Assembly (NCBI GenBank): GCA_964536465.1 | Contig: CAZHXQ010000068.1 | Coordinates: 1-10,503, forward strand | Length of the DNA: 10,503 nt | From: Mesolinea sp964536465 | GTDB taxonomy: Bacteria > Chloroflexota > Anaerolineae > Anaerolineales > Anaerolineaceae | Direction of reading: 5' to 3' | In this document: positions 6,512 through 10,503 of the stretch, piece after piece | Layout of the letters: each line of letters opens with the position of its first letter | Position numbering within the stretch: the first letter of the stretch is position 1 | Notes under the pieces: model-generated | Databases searched by the model: none | What the model saw: only the letters and a program-made list of their open reading frames with translations | What the model was told of the DNA's origin: nothing | Position numbers and translations under genes: made by a program

Positions 6512-8923
6512 ATGAATAATATTCCAGAAAATCGTAAGCTTACGGTGGTATCAGCCCTGGCCATTCTCACTCCTGCCTTTTTTCTCTGGCTGTTCTCACA
6601 GCCAGGTCTGATCGACACAGCATCTAGAATTTTACTGGTTGTCTCAGTTCTGTTTCTCAGTTGGCTACTCGCGTCCAGAGCCTCTCCAGGCGAGGCAACT
6701 GAAAATGGGGGCCAAATCTCACTGCTGGTGGCATCAATATTCATCTTAGGCTTATGCCTCTACTTCGATGAAGCGCTTTTTGGTTGGCTCTTTTTGGTTG
6801 CGTTTTATACCCTGTTGATTCTGATTTCAGAAAGCCTGTCGAATCAACCGGTCTGGTTTAAGTGGCTGGGAAGAGCAATATTAACGGTTTCGGCTGGGGT
6901 ATTTCCAGTCTTAATAAATCAGATTCTTTTGCGATTTTCGGAAGAAGAATTTTTTACTACCATTTTTATGCTCATTTTCAGCATTTTCTGGCTTTTGATT
7001 TGGTTTGTTTATTGCTCATTTATTTATAAAATTCCACGAAAGATAAACCTCCATCAATATCCATCCGTTCAAATTTCACCTAAACTATGGGTTTCTTTTA
7101 TTTCGGTATTGATGTTTCTCTTGACAGTTTACAGCGTCCAGATATATCAAGACAGTTTTTACCCTCGAACTATAGAACAGCCATTCCTCCAAATCAGTGA
7201 GAGTCAACCATTCATCTGTGAAACGCTGGCGGAGACCGAGCCATCTGAAGTTATTACTGGCAAAAGTGTGCAAGAGCGCTACGCGCAAATGATTGCCAGT
7301 AAAGATAGACTCACGAGCATAGACTACGGATTTTTGGCTACCTACTACCAAACGGATTTTTACATCTCCTTATTCAAAGAGCATCTCTTACAGGATGCCA
7401 AAGCCGGTCTCTATACGACACCGGCTGGTAGTGTCAAATGGGGTCAATGGGAAGCGGCGCAGGCTTTATATTATTATCTGAAGGTTCTTGAGCTCAGGCC
7501 AGCACTTTTTGACTCTCAGCAAAGTTCTCTGTTGGACGATTGGATAACCGCAATCAATAAACGTGCCCAACAGGTTGAATGGGTCGACTGGATGTATGGG
7601 GTCGCTTTTTCACATCAGCCCGTGGGTGCTTATCTCAATCAGGACATAGGGGCAGGTCTTTATTCGATTTTGAACCTGACCCCCAATCTGGAGGAAGCCC
7701 TTAAAGACAGAAACTCTAATTTCCTTTCTGAGAATGACCGCGGCTGGATGAAAGGTTTTCGGGTCACTGATGACGCAATCTCTTATCAGCCAGTTTGGAT
7801 TACTAACTCATTTTTTCAGTCTCTGAGCAGCAACCAGAACAAAACGGTAAATCAGCGCCTTTCTTTTGAGTGGATTAAGGCGCAAGCCTTGCCCAATGGT
7901 GATATCCAGGCATACAACTTTCCGGAAAAAATCTCGATCGCTCCAGTGGCCCTTTTTGGGTCTCATCTGCTCGAAGACAGCTCGCTTCTATGGCTTGCTA
8001 ACACAAGCTTGAATACTGTAGGAGAAACAGCCACTTTGCCTGTGCAGGTTGGCGCTGAACGCAGGATTCCCGAAGACCTGTTAGCCACAGCACCCGACCT
8101 TGGGTCATGCCTGCTCTATGGAGATTCTGGACTACCTGAACAAATTGGACCTCTGGCTCCGGACAAAATTGTATTTCGCAATGGCTGGGCTGAGGATGAC
8201 TTATATATCTTGCTCAACCTGCGATTCACCGGATGGCATCGCTATAAAGCAAGCAACTCGATCTCTTTAATCTATTCTGGTAATCCTCTGGCTGAAGAGC
8301 AACACACATCGGAGTCCATTTCCTGGTTGCCTGTTGGAAGGGCTTTGGTCCGGGACAAACGAATTCCAATCGAGCAATTAAACACTTTGCTCATTCCAAG
8401 GACAGGATTAGATGCCGTTCTGAACTCTCTCGCCAGCATGTTTGGACCTTATTCACAAGATCCACCTTTCTACGCAAACGTCCTGGAGTTTGACGCCTCG
8501 GACTCATATGATTACAGTTTGACCCAGATAAAGGATTGGCATGGATGGACATTTAACCGATCGATCCATTTTTTCCAGGATGGGCCGGTTTTCGTCATTG
8601 ACATGGCAACCAACAAAAAGTCGCAAAGCTCAAAAATCCGCTGGCACCTAAATCCCGACTATCAGATGGCTAACAACCGCTTTCGAGCACAGGGTGGCAA
8701 TGTCGATTTTTTGCTTATTGGCCAGGACCAGGGCATGATAACGCCCGTCAGAAAAGCTAATGAGCTCCTGGTCGAGTATGAGAGTCCCCCGACAGGTGAA
8801 TTGGAACTGCTGACCATTATCCTGCCAGGAGCGCTGAAGGATGCAAATTTTTTAAGTTATTCTGGCAATAGCATATCGCTCGATCTTGATGGTACCGTGA
8901 TCAGCTATGAAATAAAACCCTAA
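6512..8923 (+). CDS. Membrane-anchored protein with a heparinase II/III-like external domain
   Basis: I place the start at the ATG 7 bp after the upstream stop. A GTG at 6488 in the same frame would add 8 residues and overlap that gene by 17 bp. From the ATG, residues about 12-211 hold seven hydrophobic helices. The remaining 590 residues would then lie outside if the N-terminus is cytoplasmic. Residues about 235-500 are rich in aromatic helices, as in an (alpha/alpha) toroid. Residues about 550-800 look like the beta-sandwich of heparinase II/III and alginate-lyase families: F-R-N-G-W (555-559), G-W-H-R-Y-K-A-S-N-S (574-583), F-N-R-S-I-H-F (681-687), F-V-I-D-M (694-698) and W-H-L-N-P (711-715). 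In lyases the H-R-Y part is usually H-x-H, so activity may be altered or lost. It is probably translated with the GT-C-like gene and may trim or guide its glycan product. The lyase-like call is from motif shape only. Confidence 0.65.
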   Translation: MNNIPENRKLTVVSALAILTPAFFLWLFSQPGLIDTASRILLVVSVLFLSWLLASRASPGEATENGGQISLLVASIFILGLCLYFDEALFGWLFLVAFYTLLILISESLSNQPVWFKWLGRAILTVSAGVFPVLINQILLRFSEEEFFTTIFMLIFSIFWLLIWFVYCSFIYKIPRKINLHQYPSVQISPKLWVSFISVLMFLLTVYSVQIYQDSFYPRTIEQPFLQISESQPFICETLAETEPSEVITGKSVQERYAQMIASKDRLTSIDYGFLATYYQTDFYISLFKEHLLQDAKAGLYTTPAGSVKWGQWEAAQALYYYLKVLELRPALFDSQQSSLLDDWITAINKRAQQVEWVDWMYGVAFSHQPVGAYLNQDIGAGLYSILNLTPNLEEALKDRNSNFLSENDRGWMKGFRVTDDAISYQPVWITNSFFQSLSSNQNKTVNQRLSFEWIKAQALPNGDIQAYNFPEKISIAPVALFGSHLLEDSSLLWLANTSLNTVGETATLPVQVGAERRIPEDLLATAPDLGSCLLYGDSGLPEQIGPLAPDKIVFRNGWAEDDLYILLNLRFTGWHRYKASNSISLIYSGNPLAEEQHTSESISWLPVGRALVRDKRIPIEQLNTLLIPRTGLDAVLNSLASMFGPYSQDPPFYANVLEFDASDSYDYSLTQIKDWHGWTFNRSIHFFQDGPVFVIDMATNKKSQSSKIRWHLNPDYQMANNRFRAQGGNVDFLLIGQDQGMITPVRKANELLVEYESPPTGELELLTIILPGALKDANFLSYSGNSISLDLDGTVISYEIKP

Positions 8924-8998
8924 CCGTAGTTTTGTTCTCTATCGTCAAGTGATTGGATCTTTCCGTCGGCGACATCCGCATTCTTCAGTCCAAAATAA

Positions 8999-10503
8999 CT
9001 AACTTCCATCCGGATCCTCAGACTTGTTTATCAACCATATTGAGGTTAGTTCGCCCTGATAGAGACGGGTTAGCCCCTGACATTGGGACAAAGCCGCCGC
9101 CTGCAAGCCGCCTGTGCCCTCACGCGCATATACATAGCCCAAATCAGCTTCTTCGGTCAATTCCCAAAAATCCAACCCGCAGGTGGTGATTTTGGAAGCG
9201 CGGCTGGCCCAATCGGTCCAGCGTATGGCGGTGTCTTCATCCATCCCGTACGGGTAGAAGGTGGTTGGTGCCAGGCTCCATCGTCCGGTTGTGGGCAAAA
9301 GCCAGCCGCCGCCATCAGTGCCGCGATAGAGCCCATAACCCCAGGAGGCCGTATTTACAAAAAAACGCGCGTCCTGGGGCGTATGCTCCGCTATCCAGGC
9401 CAATGCCGCCACGTCAGCCCGTTTGACCAAAACAGTCTCATCGTTGATGGCATCGGTATTGCTCCAGGCCCCCCAGCCAAGGTAACCTACTACCAGCACC
9501 GCTACCATAGCTCTCAGAGGCTTTTTCCAGCTGACTTTCGTAACCATAAAATCATAAGCCCAGATGAGAGAAACCGCGGATAATATTCCCAGGGCATTAA
9601 AACTGACCAGTCCGAAGTAATCGCTGCGAAAGCTCAAAATCATGATGCCCAAAGGGACTGTAAAAACAGCCAGAAGCAGAGACCAAAGGGCAAATCGCTT
9701 CCACTCACGCCTGAACAATGCCCAGAGCAAGCCGACCGCTGCCAAACCCAACAGGCCATAGGCTGCTTCGGGTCCGAGAACATAACCCAAATAATCTGCC
9801 TGCTCAGGGAGCAGCGTTAACGATCCTTGGGGAATATGAACGGAGGTGTTGACGAACGGCGCGGAATAACGCCAAACGCGAAGGTACCAACGGGTGCTGA
9901 CCAATAAACCCAGCAGTGGCGCAGCAATGACGGTCAGCAGAGCCTTCCAGTCCGTTTTCTTGGCTTGAATGGCCTCAATAACCCACTCGACCCCTGCAAA
10001 CAGAAGATAAATAGCTAACAAGAAAGCCGTCAGGTAATGGCTGAGCAACGTACCTACAGTAAGCAAAAACATGCCGCTCAACCGCCACCATTCGGCTGAT
10101 TTTCTGCGCAAGCATTCCACCTCTGCCATTGCCACAGGCAGGATCATCACCCCAATCAGCAGTGTATAGCGACCCCAACTGAGATAGTAGCCGGGCATCT
10201 TGGTCACAAACGTGACAAAAAAAGCAGCCAGCACACCGATGCGCCAATCTTTGCCAATCGCTTTGGCCAGCGCGTACACCGAAAGCCCAACACAGGCGTT
10301 CATCACCTGGCCAAGTAACAACACGCTTTGCTCCGGGCTCAATCCGCTGAGTATTGAAAACAAGGCGGTGACCGCGTGAAAGGAAAAATGATAATAAAAA
10401 GGCCCGGGCAGATAAGGCTCAAGCGTGCTGGGCAGGCCGCCATTTTCGATGATCTTACGGATGATGAGAACATGGTGTTGAGAATCAACCCAATTCGGGA
10501 AGA
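8999..10503 (-). CDS. Partial GT-C-like polytopic membrane protein, paralogue of the 818-residue protein
   Basis: The reading frame enters from the right edge, so the N-terminus is missing; 500 residues plus the stop are visible. A TTG at 10363-10361 is the first possible start in the window, but it is internal. Upstream in the same frame are V-D-S-Q-H-H (Asp codon at 10486-10484), E-N-G-G-L-P, and H-F-S-F-H (10390-10376), which match W-G-D-S-Y-Q-H, N-N-G-G-M and H-F-G-F-H of the 818-residue protein. Further matches are L-G-Q-V-M-N, Y-Y-L-S-W-G-R-Y with a following L-P, W-I-A-E-H-T-P and G-T-D-G-G-G-W. About ten hydrophobic helices lead into a soluble C-terminal part that ends alike in both proteins. 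Here L-S-H-Y (His codon at 10039-10037) stands where the relative has L-S-Y-Y. It is probably a GT-C-type glycosyltransferase of unknown substrate. It converges on the plus-strand pair across a 75-bp gap with no clear terminator. Confidence 0.8.
   Translation of the reverse strand, partial: FPNWVDSQHHVLIIRKIIENGGLPSTLEPYLPGPFYYHFSFHAVTALFSILSGLSPEQSVLLLGQVMNACVGLSVYALAKAIGKDWRIGVLAAFFVTFVTKMPGYYLSWGRYTLLIGVMILPVAMAEVECLRRKSAEWWRLSGMFLLTVGTLLSHYLTAFLLAIYLLFAGVEWVIEAIQAKKTDWKALLTVIAAPLLGLLVSTRWYLRVWRYSAPFVNTSVHIPQGSLTLLPEQADYLGYVLGPEAAYGLLGLAAVGLLWALFRREWKRFALWSLLLAVFTVPLGIMILSFRSDYFGLVSFNALGILSAVSLIWAYDFMVTKVSWKKPLRAMVAVLVVGYLGWGAWSNTDAINDETVLVKRADVAALAWIAEHTPQDARFFVNTASWGYGLYRGTDGGGWLLPTTGRWSLAPTTFYPYGMDEDTAIRWTDWASRASKITTCGLDFWELTEEADLGYVYAREGTGGLQAAALSQCQGLTRLYQGELTSIWLINKSEDPDGS

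Noticed and set aside
7085..7351. Minus-strand open frame of 88 codons inside the lyase-like gene
   Set aside because: No domain, no spacing or context suggesting a gene, and it is antisense to a long well-supported frame.
8924..8998. Bidirectional terminator between the converging genes
   Set aside because: I looked for a GC-rich stem followed by a T-run and found only short imperfect pairings such as GTC-GGC-GAC, so no terminator is claimed.
9083..9583. Plus-strand open frame of 166 codons
   Set aside because: It lies fully inside the minus-strand GT-C-like gene, has no recognisable domain and no start signal, while the minus frame carries strong conserved motifs.
10361..10363. TTG as start of the right-hand minus-strand gene
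   Set aside because: The frame is open upstream to the window edge and there encodes the conserved D-S-x-x-H and H-F-x-F-H motifs shared with the paralogue, so the TTG is an internal Leu codon.

Overview
The window reads as part of a cell-envelope or exopolysaccharide gene cluster. The organism is probably a Gram-variable environmental bacterium, most likely Chloroflexota (Anaerolineae-like). That placement is an inference. It rests on very large membrane glycosyltransferase-like proteins with an extracytoplasmic N-terminal beta domain, on moderate base composition, and on my memory of similar genes in that group. No RNA gene or other taxonomic marker is present to confirm it. I see no mobile element, CRISPR array, tRNA or rRNA.

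Left block, minus strand (3813 down to 1). Three genes read in the same direction. First comes a GT4-type glycosyltransferase (3789 or 3813 to 2659). After a 47-bp gap follows an 812-residue protein joining a Wzx/MurJ-like flippase to a second GT4-type glycosyltransferase in one frame (2611 to 173). After a further 6 bp begins the N-terminus of a zinc-ribbon protein, probably a SAM-dependent methyltransferase (166 to beyond the left edge). This looks like one operon that adds sugars to a lipid-linked glycan, flips it across the membrane and modifies it.

Divergent control region (3814 to 4047). It is AT-rich, with a perfect TATAAT box facing right, a perfect 13-bp palindrome just upstream of it, a second short palindrome, and a small hairpin in the likely leader.

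Central block, plus strand (4048 to 8923). Two tightly spaced genes: an 818-residue polytopic protein with GT-C-like motifs and an N-terminal extracytoplasmic domain, then a protein of about 803 residues with seven predicted membrane helices followed by a large external domain resembling heparinase II/III-type lyases.

Right block, minus strand (10503 down to 8999). This is the C-terminal 500 residues of a second GT-C-like membrane protein, clearly paralogous to the 818-residue one. It runs off the right edge: the frame stays open to the edge, and the conserved D-S-x-x-H motif lies in the part upstream of the first possible (TTG) start. It converges on the plus-strand pair with a 75-bp gap.

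Working model (inference): cytoplasmic GT4 enzymes build a lipid-linked glycan, the flippase half of the fusion exports it, the GT-C-like proteins add sugars or extend it outside using lipid-linked donors, and the membrane-tethered lyase-like protein trims or remodels it. Nothing here is clearly an undescribed system. The least ordinary items are the flippase-glycosyltransferase fusion and the membrane-embedded lyase-like protein coupled to a GT-C-like partner.
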